NCBI GenBank assembly: GCA_947591475.1
Contig: CANQDE010000006.1
Location: 50,140 to 114,139 of the forward strand
Direction of reading: 5' to 3'
DNA: 64,000 nucleotides
From: an uncultured Alistipes sp.
Lineage (GTDB): Bacteria; Bacteroidota; Bacteroidia; Bacteroidales; Rikenellaceae
Shown: piece by piece, positions 53,528-63,000 of the stretch
Position numbering within the stretch: position 1 is the stretch's first letter
How the letters are laid out: the number at the start of each line of letters is the position of its first letter
The notes under the pieces: model-generated
Database searches by the model: none
Seen by the model: only the letters and a program-made list of their open reading frames with translations
What the model was told of the DNA's origin: nothing
Made by a program: the position numbers and the translations under genes

Positions 53528-54351
53528 ACGGATTGGACGATAGCATCCGGTCGTTCCGCCGCATCGAGGAGGGGCGGTTGCGCATCGAACGGGAGGAATC
53601 GGCGCCGTTCGTGGCCGTCGATCCGGCCGGATTGGAGATCGAGGTCGCGGCCGATGCTGCGGCACGGTTGGTCATCGTGCACCGTGAGGCGGCGGACACG
53701 CCCGTGAACGTGCGGATTCGGTTGCAGGAAAAGGCTCGGTTGACCCTGACGGAGGTGTTTTTGGCTCCGGCGACGGTCGAAATGAATCTGAAGCAGGCGG
53801 CGCATAGTGCAAGCCGCATCACGACGTTGCAGTTGGCCGGTGCCGACGCCGCTTATCGCACGGAACTCGATGGCGGACAGGCGGAAAGTGTGTTGCACGG
53901 ATTATTTTTGGTCGGCGGCAACGAACACGGTTCGGTGCGGCTGCATACGGCGCACAACGTGGCCGATTGCCGGAGCGAATCCTTGGTCAAAGGGGTTGCC
54001 GGCGGTACGGCGACGGGGCGGTTCGAAGGATTGGTCTACGTCGCGCCCGATGCCCAGCGCACCGATGCGCAGCAACAGAGCCGCAACGTGTTGTTGAGCG
54101 ATACGGCGCGGATCGACACCTTGCCGCAGTTGGAAATTTATGCCGACGACGTGAAGTGTTCGCACGGCGCCACTGTGGGGCGGATGGACGACGAGGCGAT
54201 TCTCTACATGCGTCAGCGCGGTTTGAGCGAGGCGGCGGCCCGCAGATTGCAACTCGAAGGATTCGCCGCCGATGTGGTGCGGCATTGCGGAATCGAACCG
54301 CTTTGCGAAACGCTGATGGAGGCGGTGGCCGAAAAGATGAACGAATTATAA
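53524..54351 (+). CDS. sufD: SufD, unusually short
   Basis: A 275-residue protein with the SufD core beta-helix and C-terminal motif DDVKCSHGATVGRMDDEAILYMRQRGLSEAAARRLQLEGFA, including the His of KCSHGAT important for cluster assembly. Typical SufD is about 420-450 residues, so the N-terminal helical domain is missing. No coding sequence for it lies upstream, because sufC ends at this ATG. A start at 53497 is possible but adds only sufC-overlap residues. The protein may suffice as a scaffold half. Confidence 0.88.
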   Translation: MNGLDDSIRSFRRIEEGRLRIEREESAPFVAVDPAGLEIEVAADAAARLVIVHREAADTPVNVRIRLQEKARLTLTEVFLAPATVEMNLKQAAHSASRITTLQLAGADAAYRTELDGGQAESVLHGLFLVGGNEHGSVRLHTAHNVADCRSESLVKGVAGGTATGRFEGLVYVAPDAQRTDAQQQSRNVLLSDTARIDTLPQLEIYADDVKCSHGATVGRMDDEAILYMRQRGLSEAAARRLQLEGFAADVVRHCGIEPLCETLMEAVAEKMNEL

Positions 54352-54363
54352 GTCTGCGGAAAG

Positions 54364-55581
54364 ATGTTCGAGGTCGAAAAGATACGTGCGGAGTTTCCGA
54401 TTCTCTCGCGAAAGGTTTATGGCCGTCCGCTCGTCTATTTGGACAGCGGCGCAACGGCCCAGAAACCGTTGGCGGTGATCGACACGGTCGATCGGTTGCA
54501 TCGCGAACTGAACGGAAACATCCATCGCGGCGTGCATTTCCTTTCGGAGGAGGCGACGACGGCCTACGAAGCGGCCCGTGCGCGAATCGCCGACTTCATC
54601 GGGGCCGCCGAAAAAGAGGAGATCGTCTTTACGTCGGGCGCTACGGCTTCGCTCAATACCGTAGCGTATGCTTGGGGAGGCCGGTTCGTCCGCAGCGGCG
54701 ATAACCTCGTCGTCAGCGAGATGGAGCATCATTCGAACCTCGTGCCGTGGCAGATGCTGGCCGAACGGCAGGGCGCCGAATTGCGGATGCTACCGTTCGA
54801 TGATGACGGAGCCTTGCGGATAGATCTGTTACCGTCGCTCTTGGACGAACGCACACGGGTCGTGGCCGTAACGCAGGCGTCGAACACGCTCGGGACGCGA
54901 CCCGATTTGCGACCCGTCATCGAGGCCGCGCATGCCGTGGGGGCAATCGTGGTGGTCGATGGCTGTCAAGGCGTGGTGCACGGCGGAGCGGACGTTCGGA
55001 TGCTGGACTGCGATTTCTATGCCTTCTCGGGCCATAAGCTCTACGGCCCGACCGGCATCGGCGTGTTGTACGGCAAACGGACGCTGTTAGAACAGATGCC
55101 GCCGTTTCTCGGCGGAGGCGATATGGTCGATCGCGTCTCCTTCGACCGAACGATCTATGCACCTGTTCCGTTGAAGTTCGAAGCCGGTACGGCCAATTTC
55201 ATCGGGGCTATCGGATTGGGCGAAGCCGTGCGGTTCGTGCAGCGGTTCGACCCTGCGGAGGTGGAACGTCATGAACAGAGGCTGTTGCAGTATGCGACGG
55301 AACGCCTGTCGGCCATTGATGGGCTGAGGATTTACGGCACGACGCCCCGCAAGTGCGCCATCGTTTCGTTCAATGTCGAGGGGGTGAATGCCTACGATTT
55401 GGGGATGATTTTAGACAAATTGGGTGTCGCCGTGCGCACCGGACAGCATTGCGCCGAACCGGTCATGACCCATTACGGCGTTACGGGCATGTGTCGGGCT
55501 TCGTTCGCGCTCTACAATACGCTCGCCGAAGTCGATGCGTTGGCCGAGGGCATTGCGCGGGCCGTGAGGATGTTGAAATAA
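54364..55581 (+). CDS. sufS: Cysteine desulfurase SufS
   Basis: A 405-residue PLP enzyme supplying sulfur from cysteine. Motifs are YLDSGATAQKP, HRGVHFLSEEAT, SEMEHHSNLVPW, PLP lysine Lys225 in FSGHKLYGPTG and active Cys377 in GMCRASFALYNT, the SufS (group II) pattern. It follows sufD by 12 bases. No sufE/sufU partner lies in the window. Its downstream neighbour is the methyltransferase of a restriction system rather than another suf gene. Confidence 0.97.
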   Translation: MFEVEKIRAEFPILSRKVYGRPLVYLDSGATAQKPLAVIDTVDRLHRELNGNIHRGVHFLSEEATTAYEAARARIADFIGAAEKEEIVFTSGATASLNTVAYAWGGRFVRSGDNLVVSEMEHHSNLVPWQMLAERQGAELRMLPFDDDGALRIDLLPSLLDERTRVVAVTQASNTLGTRPDLRPVIEAAHAVGAIVVVDGCQGVVHGGADVRMLDCDFYAFSGHKLYGPTGIGVLYGKRTLLEQMPPFLGGGDMVDRVSFDRTIYAPVPLKFEAGTANFIGAIGLGEAVRFVQRFDPAEVERHEQRLLQYATERLSAIDGLRIYGTTPRKCAIVSFNVEGVNAYDLGMILDKLGVAVRTGQHCAEPVMTHYGVTGMCRASFALYNTLAEVDALAEGIARAVRMLK

Positions 55582-55594
55582 AGGATGAAATTTT

Positions 55595-56365
55595 ATGGAG
55601 GAGTTCATCAATAAAATCATTTGCGGACGATGCGAAGAGGTCATGAAACGCTTGCCATCCGAATCGGTGGATTTGGTTGTTACGTCCCCTCCGTATAATC
55701 TGAAAAATTCGACAGGGAACGGCATGAAATGCGGCAAGGGCGGCAAATGGGCGAATGCGGCTTTGATTGACGGATATGCGGATTATGATGATTGTATGCC
55801 TCATGCAGATTATGTCGAGTGGCAACGTGCTTGTTTGTCGGAGATGTTTCGGGTGATTAAAAATGACGGGGCGATTTTTTATAATCACAAGTGGCGTGTG
55901 CAAGATGGACTTTTGCAGGATAGGCAAGATATTGTATCCGGTTTTCCCGTGAGACAGATCATTATTTGGAAACGCAAGGGAGGTATTAATTTCAATGCAG
56001 GTTATTTTCTTCCGACTTACGAAGTTATTTACATGATCGCCAAACCTCAATTCAAATTGGCCCCCAAAGCGAATCGTTTTGGAGATATTTGGGAGTTTAC
56101 GCAAGAATTGAAAAACGAACACCCCGCTCCTTTCCCTGTGGCATTGATTGACAGAATTGTGAGTTCCACTACGGCGGATATTATTTTGGATCCTTTTATG
56201 GGAAGCGGCACCACGGCGGTGGTTGCCGAAGGGCTGGGACGGAAATATATCGGTATCGAACTTTCGCCGAGATATTGCGAAATGGCGGAAAAAAGATTGC
56301 AACGGAATAGAATCAATAGCGAAGTAGCCCGATTTCATCAACCCGGATTATTTGAAGACCTATGA
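55595..56365 (+). CDS. Type II DNA methyltransferase, beta class, probably N4-cytosine
   Basis: A 256-residue amino-methyltransferase. Catalytic motif IV TSPPYNL (residues 30-36) precedes the AdoMet-binding motif I region DPFMGSGTTAVVAEGLGRKYIGIEL (199-223), the order of the beta class. SPPY at motif IV is usual for N4-cytosine enzymes such as M.MvaI and M.BcnI, though some N6-adenine enzymes share it. It protects host DNA from the endonuclease encoded next, whose start overlaps this stop by four bases. The DNA is AT-richer than the flanking suf and tmk genes. Confidence 0.88.
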   Translation: MEEFINKIICGRCEEVMKRLPSESVDLVVTSPPYNLKNSTGNGMKCGKGGKWANAALIDGYADYDDCMPHADYVEWQRACLSEMFRVIKNDGAIFYNHKWRVQDGLLQDRQDIVSGFPVRQIIIWKRKGGINFNAGYFLPTYEVIYMIAKPQFKLAPKANRFGDIWEFTQELKNEHPAPFPVALIDRIVSSTTADIILDPFMGSGTTAVVAEGLGRKYIGIELSPRYCEMAEKRLQRNRINSEVARFHQPGLFEDL

Positions 56366-57195
56366 ATGTAGAATTGAAACCGATCAGCAAAGAGGAACTC
56401 ATCTCGAAACTTCATGAAATTGAACGGATCGGGTGGATTGAAAACACGACGAGATTGACCAACGACGGTGCGATAGGGAATAAATTGGAGGATTTGCTGG
56501 GGATTCCCGAGAACAATCTACCCATTCCGAATGCAGCTGAATGGGAGCTGAAAACCCAAAGGGATAACACCATGTCGTTACTGACACTGTTTCATATGGA
56601 GCCATCTCCTCGGGCTTTCAAAATCGTACCTTCCGTTTTATTGAAAAAATACGGATGGTCGCACAAAGATGCAGGAAAATCATATTCGTTTGATGAAATG
56701 TCTTTTCGTGCAACGTTGAGTACGAAGGGCTATACGCGAGGTTTTTCCATTCGGGTGGACCGGGAAGATCGGAAAGTTTCGCTTGTTTTCGATCCTTCGC
56801 AGGTCAAACAGCAGGATTACGGTTGGTTGGATACGGTCAAACGGCGGGTGGACGATGTGGAAAGGTTGGAAATTGTACCGTATTGGGGTTTCGACGATTT
56901 GTTTAGTAAGGCTCGTGGCAAATTGTTGAATTGTTTTTTCGTGATAGCGGAAATGAAGAGTGAAAATGGGAAACAATATATTCACTATTACAAGGCTTAC
57001 ATGCTGAAAAATCTGTTGATGGAAAAATTTGTTTCGGCGATTGAAAACGGTGAAATATATGTGGATTTCGATGCTCGGACTGGGCATAACCATGGAACGA
57101 AGTTCCGAATAAACCCGCGAATAATTCCCTCCTTGTACGAGGTATCTGAAATTGTTTTGGATGCTCCTAAATTTAGCCAAAAATTAATATGCTGA
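56362..57195 (+). CDS. Type II restriction endonuclease, MvaI/BcnI family
   Basis: A 277-residue endonuclease. The N-terminal IERIGWIENTTRLTNDGAIGNKLEDLLGIPEN and the catalytic AAEWELKTQR (Glu62-x-Lys64, with Glu43 upstream) match the MvaI/BcnI fold, whose members cut within CCNGG-type sites as monomers. The partner N4-cytosine-type methyltransferase upstream supports this. The exact site cannot be read from sequence. The reading frame ends 7 bases inside tmk, so the island has been knitted into the essential tmk transcript. Confidence 0.8.
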   Translation: MNVELKPISKEELISKLHEIERIGWIENTTRLTNDGAIGNKLEDLLGIPENNLPIPNAAEWELKTQRDNTMSLLTLFHMEPSPRAFKIVPSVLLKKYGWSHKDAGKSYSFDEMSFRATLSTKGYTRGFSIRVDREDRKVSLVFDPSQVKQQDYGWLDTVKRRVDDVERLEIVPYWGFDDLFSKARGKLLNCFFVIAEMKSENGKQYIHYYKAYMLKNLLMEKFVSAIENGEIYVDFDARTGHNHGTKFRINPRIIPSLYEVSEIVLDAPKFSQKLIC

Positions 57196-57875
57196 TTGTA
57201 CTCGAAGGATTGGACGGTGCGGGAAAATCGACCCAGATTCGTCTGTTGCGGGAGTGGCTCGCCCAGCAGGGACGGGCGAGCGAATACCTCCATTTCCCGC
57301 GTTTCGATGCGCCGGTTTACGGCGAATTGATTGCCCGCTTTCTGCGCGGGGAGTTCGGCGGCGTGGAGACGGTCGACCCCTATCTCGTGGCGTTGATCTA
57401 TGCCGGCGACCGGGCCGATGCCGCTCCGCAGTTGCGGCGGTGGCTCGACGAGGGAAAGACCGTCGTGCTCGACCGGTATGTCTATTCGAACGTCAGCTAC
57501 CAGTGTGCGAAGCTGGCGGCCGGTGCGGAACGCGACCGACTGGCCCGTTGGATCGTCGATTTGGAGTTCGGATATAACCGCCTGCCGCGACCCGATGTTT
57601 CGCTCTTTCTCGACGTGCCGTTCGCCTTCACGGAGCGCAAACTCGCCGAGACGCGCGAGGGCGACGACCGCGGCTATCTGCATGGCGCACGCGATATTCA
57701 CGAAGATTCGTTGACTCTCCAGCAGCGGGTGCGCGAAGTCTATCTCGCTACGGCGCAGACCGATCCGACGCTGCGGGTAGTGGATTGCGGCACGCCCGAG
57801 GGAACGATGGCCGCTCCGGAGACGATTTTCGAACGCATCCGCACGGAGGTGGAACGGATAGAGGAAAAACGATGA
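57189..57875 (+). CDS. tmk: Thymidylate kinase
   Basis: A 228-residue kinase making dTDP from dTMP, essential for DNA synthesis. P-loop GLDGAGKST (residues 7-15), FPRFDAPVYGELI, and DRYVYSNVSYQCAKL with the DR(Y/F) motif and LFLDVPFAFTERKL. It is somewhat longer than the common 205-215. ATG 57189 lies inside the restriction gene's last codons. It overlaps the downstream membrane-protein gene by four bases. Confidence 0.95.
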   Translation: MLIVLEGLDGAGKSTQIRLLREWLAQQGRASEYLHFPRFDAPVYGELIARFLRGEFGGVETVDPYLVALIYAGDRADAAPQLRRWLDEGKTVVLDRYVYSNVSYQCAKLAAGAERDRLARWIVDLEFGYNRLPRPDVSLFLDVPFAFTERKLAETREGDDRGYLHGARDIHEDSLTLQQRVREVYLATAQTDPTLRVVDCGTPEGTMAAPETIFERIRTEVERIEEKR

Positions 57876-58981
57876 GAAACAAACGCGCATTCAAAATTGC
57901 GGCCCATGTCTGCCGCATCGTGCTGGCCTGCACGTTCATCCTGTCGGGCTTCACGAAAGTGATCGACCCGTGGGGAACGGCGCTGAAAGTCGACGAATAT
58001 CTGACGATTTACGGGTTGGAGGCGTTGATGCCTGCCAGCATGGTCTTTTCCATTTGGCTCTGCGGCGCCGAATTGATGATGGGGTGCATGTTGCTCTTCA
58101 AGGTGCGCATCCGGTTGATTTCCATCTTCGCTTTGGTCTCGATGATTTTCTTCACGGTGCTCACGTTCCTGAGCGCCACGGTGTTGCCGGTCGAAGACTG
58201 CGGATGTTTCGGCGAAGCGCTCAAACTCTCTCCGTGGGAGACCTTTTTCAAGGATTTGACGCTGCTGCCGATGGCCGTGGTGGTGTGGTGGCGTTACCGG
58301 CCCGATCGGGTATTCGCTTTCAATCCGTTGGAAATCACGCTCACGTGCCTCTTTTTCGCCCTGTCGATGTACTTGGGGTACTACTGTTATATCCATTTGC
58401 CGATCATCGACTTCCTGCCCTACAAGGTAGGGGTGAACATCCGCGAGGCGATGCAGGAGCCGGCCGAAACGGTCGGCGAAACGGAAACCGTGCTCATCTA
58501 TCGCAACCGCGAGACGGGCCGCGAACGGGCTTTCTCGCTCGACGATACCGAGTGGCAGGATACGCTGCGTTGGGAGTGGGTCGATACGCGCCTGTCGAAC
58601 GACGACGGACTTTCGATTCGTCCGTTAGTGAGCGAATTTTCGTTGCGCGACGCCGGGGTCGATGTGACGGAGGAGATTCTGACCACGCCCGGACGGCTCT
58701 ATATGCTTTGCGTAACGTCGTTCGACCGCTTGCCGAAGCGCTGCATCCGACGCATGGCCGACTTGGTGGCTCGGGCGGCTGCCGAGGGGGCGCAGGTCGT
58801 CTGTTTGACCCCTTACCCGCTCGACGGCGAAACGTGGTACGATTTCGGCACGGGCGAGGTACATTGCTACAACATCGACGCATCGACCATGAAGACCCTG
58901 TTGCGGGCCCGCAACGGCTTGGTCGTGCTGGACGACGGAACGATCACGGCTAAAATGAACTGTCGCGATATTCGTCCGTAG
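57872..58981 (+). CDS. DoxX/MauE-like membrane protein with thioredoxin-like tail
   Basis: A 369-residue inner membrane protein. About four to five segments in the first 190 residues include LACTFILSGFTKVIDPWGTALKVDEYL and the Cys pair in VEDCGCFGEALKL, features of the DoxX/MauE family tied to periplasmic redox chemistry. The C-terminal half is soluble and thioredoxin-fold-like but without a CxxC (it has MLCVTSFDRL). This arrangement is common in Bacteroidota beside tmk. The precise partner is unknown. Start overlaps the tmk stop by four bases. Confidence 0.75.
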   Translation: MRNKRAFKIAAHVCRIVLACTFILSGFTKVIDPWGTALKVDEYLTIYGLEALMPASMVFSIWLCGAELMMGCMLLFKVRIRLISIFALVSMIFFTVLTFLSATVLPVEDCGCFGEALKLSPWETFFKDLTLLPMAVVVWWRYRPDRVFAFNPLEITLTCLFFALSMYLGYYCYIHLPIIDFLPYKVGVNIREAMQEPAETVGETETVLIYRNRETGRERAFSLDDTEWQDTLRWEWVDTRLSNDDGLSIRPLVSEFSLRDAGVDVTEEILTTPGRLYMLCVTSFDRLPKRCIRRMADLVARAAAEGAQVVCLTPYPLDGETWYDFGTGEVHCYNIDASTMKTLLRARNGLVVLDDGTITAKMNCRDIRP

Positions 58982-59005
58982 GGACGTGCGGCGGCCTGTG
59001 GTATG

Positions 59006-59039
59006 AAAGTTGACTTCCGATTGCAAAGTCAACTTTTTT
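59006..59039 (+). terminator. Intrinsic terminator ending just before the efflux operon
   Basis: AAAGTTGACTT (59006-59016) and AAGTCAACTTT (59026-59036) form a perfect 11-bp stem with nine-base loop and a T-run to 59039. The stop of the previous gene is at 58981 and the next ATG at 59043, so the stem covers the region where the ribosome would bind. Confidence 0.8.
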
Positions 59040-59042
59040 CGT

Positions 59043-60068
59043 ATGCGTTTTCTGTTGTTCTTGTTCCCGTTGCTTGCGGCGGGGTGCCCGTCGCATCGGA
59101 CGCCCCAACCGGCGGTGCGTCCCGTGAAGGTAACGATCGCTTCGCACACGGCCTTCATCGAACGGGATTTCGCGGGCATGGCCACGCCGGACGATGCCGT
59201 TACGCTCGCCTTCAAGGTGGCCGGACAGGTGCTCGACCTGCCGGTGCCTACGGGCGATTACGTCGTCAAAGGGACGCTGCTCGCCGAACTCAACCCGCGC
59301 GACATCGAGTTGCAGGTGGCGGCTGAGCGGTCGGCTTTCGAGCAGGCACGGTCGCAGTTTGCGCGCATGCAGCGGCTATTAGAGCATCAGGCCGTGTCGC
59401 AGCAGGAGTTCGAGGCGGCTCGCACACGCTACACGCAGGCGCAGTCGAGTTACGAAAATGCGCTTGACATGCTCAAAGATACCAAGTTGCGGGCACCGTT
59501 CGCCAGCGTTGTCGAACGCAAATTCGTCGATACCTACGAGCGGGTGCAGGCCGGACAGGCCATCATCCGCGTCGTCAATCCACGCTCCACGACCGTGCAG
59601 TTCACCCTGCCCGAACAGGGGCTGCAACTGCTGACGGCCGATTCGACGCGCTTCAGCGTCGAGTTCGACAATTATCGCAACGTCCCGTTCACGGCCGTAC
59701 TCAAAGAGTATGTCAAAACGTCGTCCGACGCTTCGGGATTTCCCGTTTCGCTGCGGCTGACCGATGTCGACACGGTGCGTTACCGCATCGTGCCCGGCAT
59801 GTCGTGCATCGTCTCGATGCGGGTGGTTGATACGACGCCCGACGTCGTGTCGCTGCCCGTTACGGCGATTTATGCTCCAGCCGAGGGCGGCGATTACGTC
59901 TGGATCGTCGATCGGAACGACCGCGTTTCGTTGCGGGCTGTCGAGCTCGGCGAACTCTTCGGACGCGATCGGGTAACGATTCTGCGCGGGGTGGAACCCG
60001 GCGACCGTGTAGTTACGGCCGGGGTCTATCGGCTGCGCGAGGGGGAGGAAGTACGGATTCTGAAATGA
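59043..60068 (+). CDS. RND efflux periplasmic adaptor (membrane fusion protein) lipoprotein
   Basis: A 341-residue adaptor with lipoprotein signal (Cys15 in LLAAGC). The lipoyl halves are FKVAGQVLDLPVPTGDYVVKGTLLAELNPRD and TKLRAPFASVVERKFVDTYERVQAGQ, split by a coiled-coil hairpin (ERSAFEQARSQFARMQRLLEHQAVSQQEFEAARTR). Beta-barrel and membrane-proximal domains follow to VEPGDRVVTAGVYRLREGEEV. It connects the pump to TolC. ATG 59043 is picked because it begins the signal; a longer frame starts inside the hairpin. Confidence 0.93.
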   Translation: MRFLLFLFPLLAAGCPSHRTPQPAVRPVKVTIASHTAFIERDFAGMATPDDAVTLAFKVAGQVLDLPVPTGDYVVKGTLLAELNPRDIELQVAAERSAFEQARSQFARMQRLLEHQAVSQQEFEAARTRYTQAQSSYENALDMLKDTKLRAPFASVVERKFVDTYERVQAGQAIIRVVNPRSTTVQFTLPEQGLQLLTADSTRFSVEFDNYRNVPFTAVLKEYVKTSSDASGFPVSLRLTDVDTVRYRIVPGMSCIVSMRVVDTTPDVVSLPVTAIYAPAEGGDYVWIVDRNDRVSLRAVELGELFGRDRVTILRGVEPGDRVVTAGVYRLREGEEVRILK

Positions 60069-60075
60069 CGGTGCC

Positions 60076-63000
60076 ATGATGAATCTACCCCGATATGCGT
60101 TGCGGAACGGCCGCGTGGTGTGGTTTTTCTTAGCGGTGCTGCTCGTCGGCGGCATCGCGGGATTTTTCACGTTGGGCAAGAAGGAGGATGCTGTTTTCGT
60201 CATCAAGAGTGCTTCGTTGAGCTGCGCTTACCCGGGCGCCACGCCCGAGCAGGTCGAACAGTTGATTACGGAGCCTATCGAACGCGAGGTGCAGTCGATG
60301 CGCCGCATCCATAAAATCACCTCGGAATCCCATTACGGCCTGTCGCGAATCCTCGTCGAGCTCGATCCCGCGACCCGCGCCGCCGAGATTCCGCAGTTGT
60401 GGGACGAACTGCGCCGCAAGGTGGCCGACATCCAGCCGCGGCTGCCTGCCGGAGCATCGGCCATCACGGTGGCCGACGATTACGGCGATGTTTACGGCAT
60501 CTATTACGGTTTGTCGGCCGACGACGGATTTTCGTGGTCGGAGCTGCGCGATTGGGCGCAGCAGCTCAAAAAACGGCTCGTTACCATCGACGGCGTGCAG
60601 AAGGTAACCCTGTTCGGCGAGCAGGAACCCGAAATCGACGTGTATATCAGTCTGGCGACGCTGGCCAATTTCGCCATCCGTCCCGAAACCGTCGTGGCGA
60701 CCCTCTCGCAGCAGAACGTGCTGGTCGACAGCGGCGAAAAGCAGGCTGGCGAGATGGCGATCCGCATCCTCGAGGACGGCACCTACAAGCAGTTGGACGA
60801 TCTGCGGAATCAACTGTTGTTCGCCGCGTCGGGCAAGCAGTATCGGTTGGGCGACGTGGCCCGCATTGAACAGCAGTATGCCGAGCCGCCGCGAACCTTG
60901 ATGCGGGTCGACGGCCGACGGGCCATCGGCATCGGGATTTCGACCGAAGCCGATGCCGACGTCTCGGCGGTGGGCCGGCAGGTCGATCGTCTGCTGACCG
61001 AACAGACCGCCCGTATGCCCATCGGTCTGGAACTGAACGTGCTCTATCCCGAAGACCGCATCGCGCGCGAGGCGACGACGACCTTTCTGTTGAATCTGGC
61101 CGCCTCGGTGGCGATTGTCCTGTTAGTCATCATGGTCGTAATGGGCTTGCGGGCGGGTGCGTTGATCGGCAGTTCGTTGCTTTTCAGCATCGGCGGTACG
61201 CTGTTCGTCATGCAGTTCCTCGGCGAAGGGCTCAACCGGACGTCGCTCGCCGGTTTCATCATCGCCATGGGGATGTTAGTCGACAATGCCATCGTCGTAA
61301 CGGACAATGCCCGTCAGGCGATGCTGCGGGGCGTGGAGCGCGCCACCGCATTAGTCGACGGGGCGACCGCTCCGGCCCGCAGTCTGCTGGGGGCCACGTT
61401 GATTGCCGTCTGCTCGTTTCTGCCGCTCTATCTGGCCCCTTCGGCCGTCGCCGAAATCGTCAAACCGTTGTTCGTCGTGGTGGCCGTTTCGCTGTTGCTC
61501 AGTTGGTTGCTGGCGCTGACGCAAACGCCGCTTTTCGGCAATTTTTTGTTAAGGGGGTTGGAAGTGCGCCCACAAAATAGTTATGATTCGCGGTTTTATC
61601 GCCGGTTCGACCGGATGTTAGCCGCGCTGTTGCGGAGGCGTTGGGCGGTGGTCGTCGGGGTCGCGGTGCTGTTCGTGCTGTCGGTTTTCGTCATGGGACG
61701 TATGCCGCAGAACTTCTTTCCGAATCTCGACAAGCCCTATTTCCGCGCCGACGTGCTGCTGCCCGAGGGGTACGACATTCGGGCGACCGAACGCCAGCTG
61801 ATCCGCATGGAGGAGTGGCTGCGGCTGCGGCCCGAGGTGAAACGGGTCTCCGTAACGATGGGCGCCACGCCGCCGCGCTATTATTTGGCCTCGGGCAGCG
61901 TCGCCCAGCGTCCCAATTTCGGCAACCTGCTGGTCGAGCTGCACGACAAGCGCCGCACGGAGGAGGTCGAAGCGGCTTTCGAACGGTTCGTCGCGGCGGA
62001 GTTTCCCGATGTATGGCTGCGGTCGTCGCTCTTCAAACTTTCGCCCGTGCCCGATGCGGCCATCGAGTTCGGGTTCATCGGCGAGGAGATCGACACGCTG
62101 CTCCGGTTGACGGCGCAGGCCGAACGCATCATGGCCCGCACGCCGGGCACGACCAACATCCGCAACAACTGGGGCAATCGGGTGCCGACTTGGTTGCCGG
62201 TCTATTCGCAGATGAAAGGGCAGCGGGTCGGCATTTCGCGGAGCCTGATGGCGCAGGGAATCACCGTCGCCACGCAAGGCTACCGGTTGGGCGATTACCG
62301 CGAGGGCGACCAGATTCTGCCCGTGCTGTTGAAGGACGACCGGCTGGAAACCTACGATTTGGCCGATTTGCAGGCCTTGCCGCTCTTCACGCCTACGGGC
62401 AAGGTGCGGTCTGTGGAGCAGGCCGTCGAGGCGTTCCGGTTCGAATTCCGCCGAGGGGTCGTGAAACGTTACAATCGGCAGCGAACCATGCGGGCGCAGT
62501 GCGATCCCGTGCGCGGGGTCAATACGATCGAGCTCTATACGGCGCTGCGCGACAGCATCGAACGCGCCGTGCAGTTGCCCGAGGGCTATTCGATGCGGAG
62601 TTTCGGTGAGCAGGAGAGCCAGCAGGAATCCAACGAGGCGTTGGCCGCCAAAATGCCGCTGACGTTGGCGTTGATTTTCATGGTGTTGCTCTTGTTGTTC
62701 CGCAATTATCGCGAACCGATAGTCATTCTCCTGATGACGCCGTTGATTTTCATCGGGGTGGTCTTGGAATTGGCCGTCGCAGGCAAAATTTTCAACTTCT
62801 TCTCGTTGCTCGGATTGCTCGGGCTGGTCGGTATGAACATCAAAAACGCCGTGGTGCTCGTCGAACGGATCGACACGCTGCGGGCTGACGGCCTGCCGCC
62901 TTACGAAGCGTTGATGGCGGCCACCCGCAGCCGCATCGTCCCTGTAACGGTCGCCTCGGGCACCACGATTCTGGGCATGCTGCCGTTGCTCGGCGATTCG

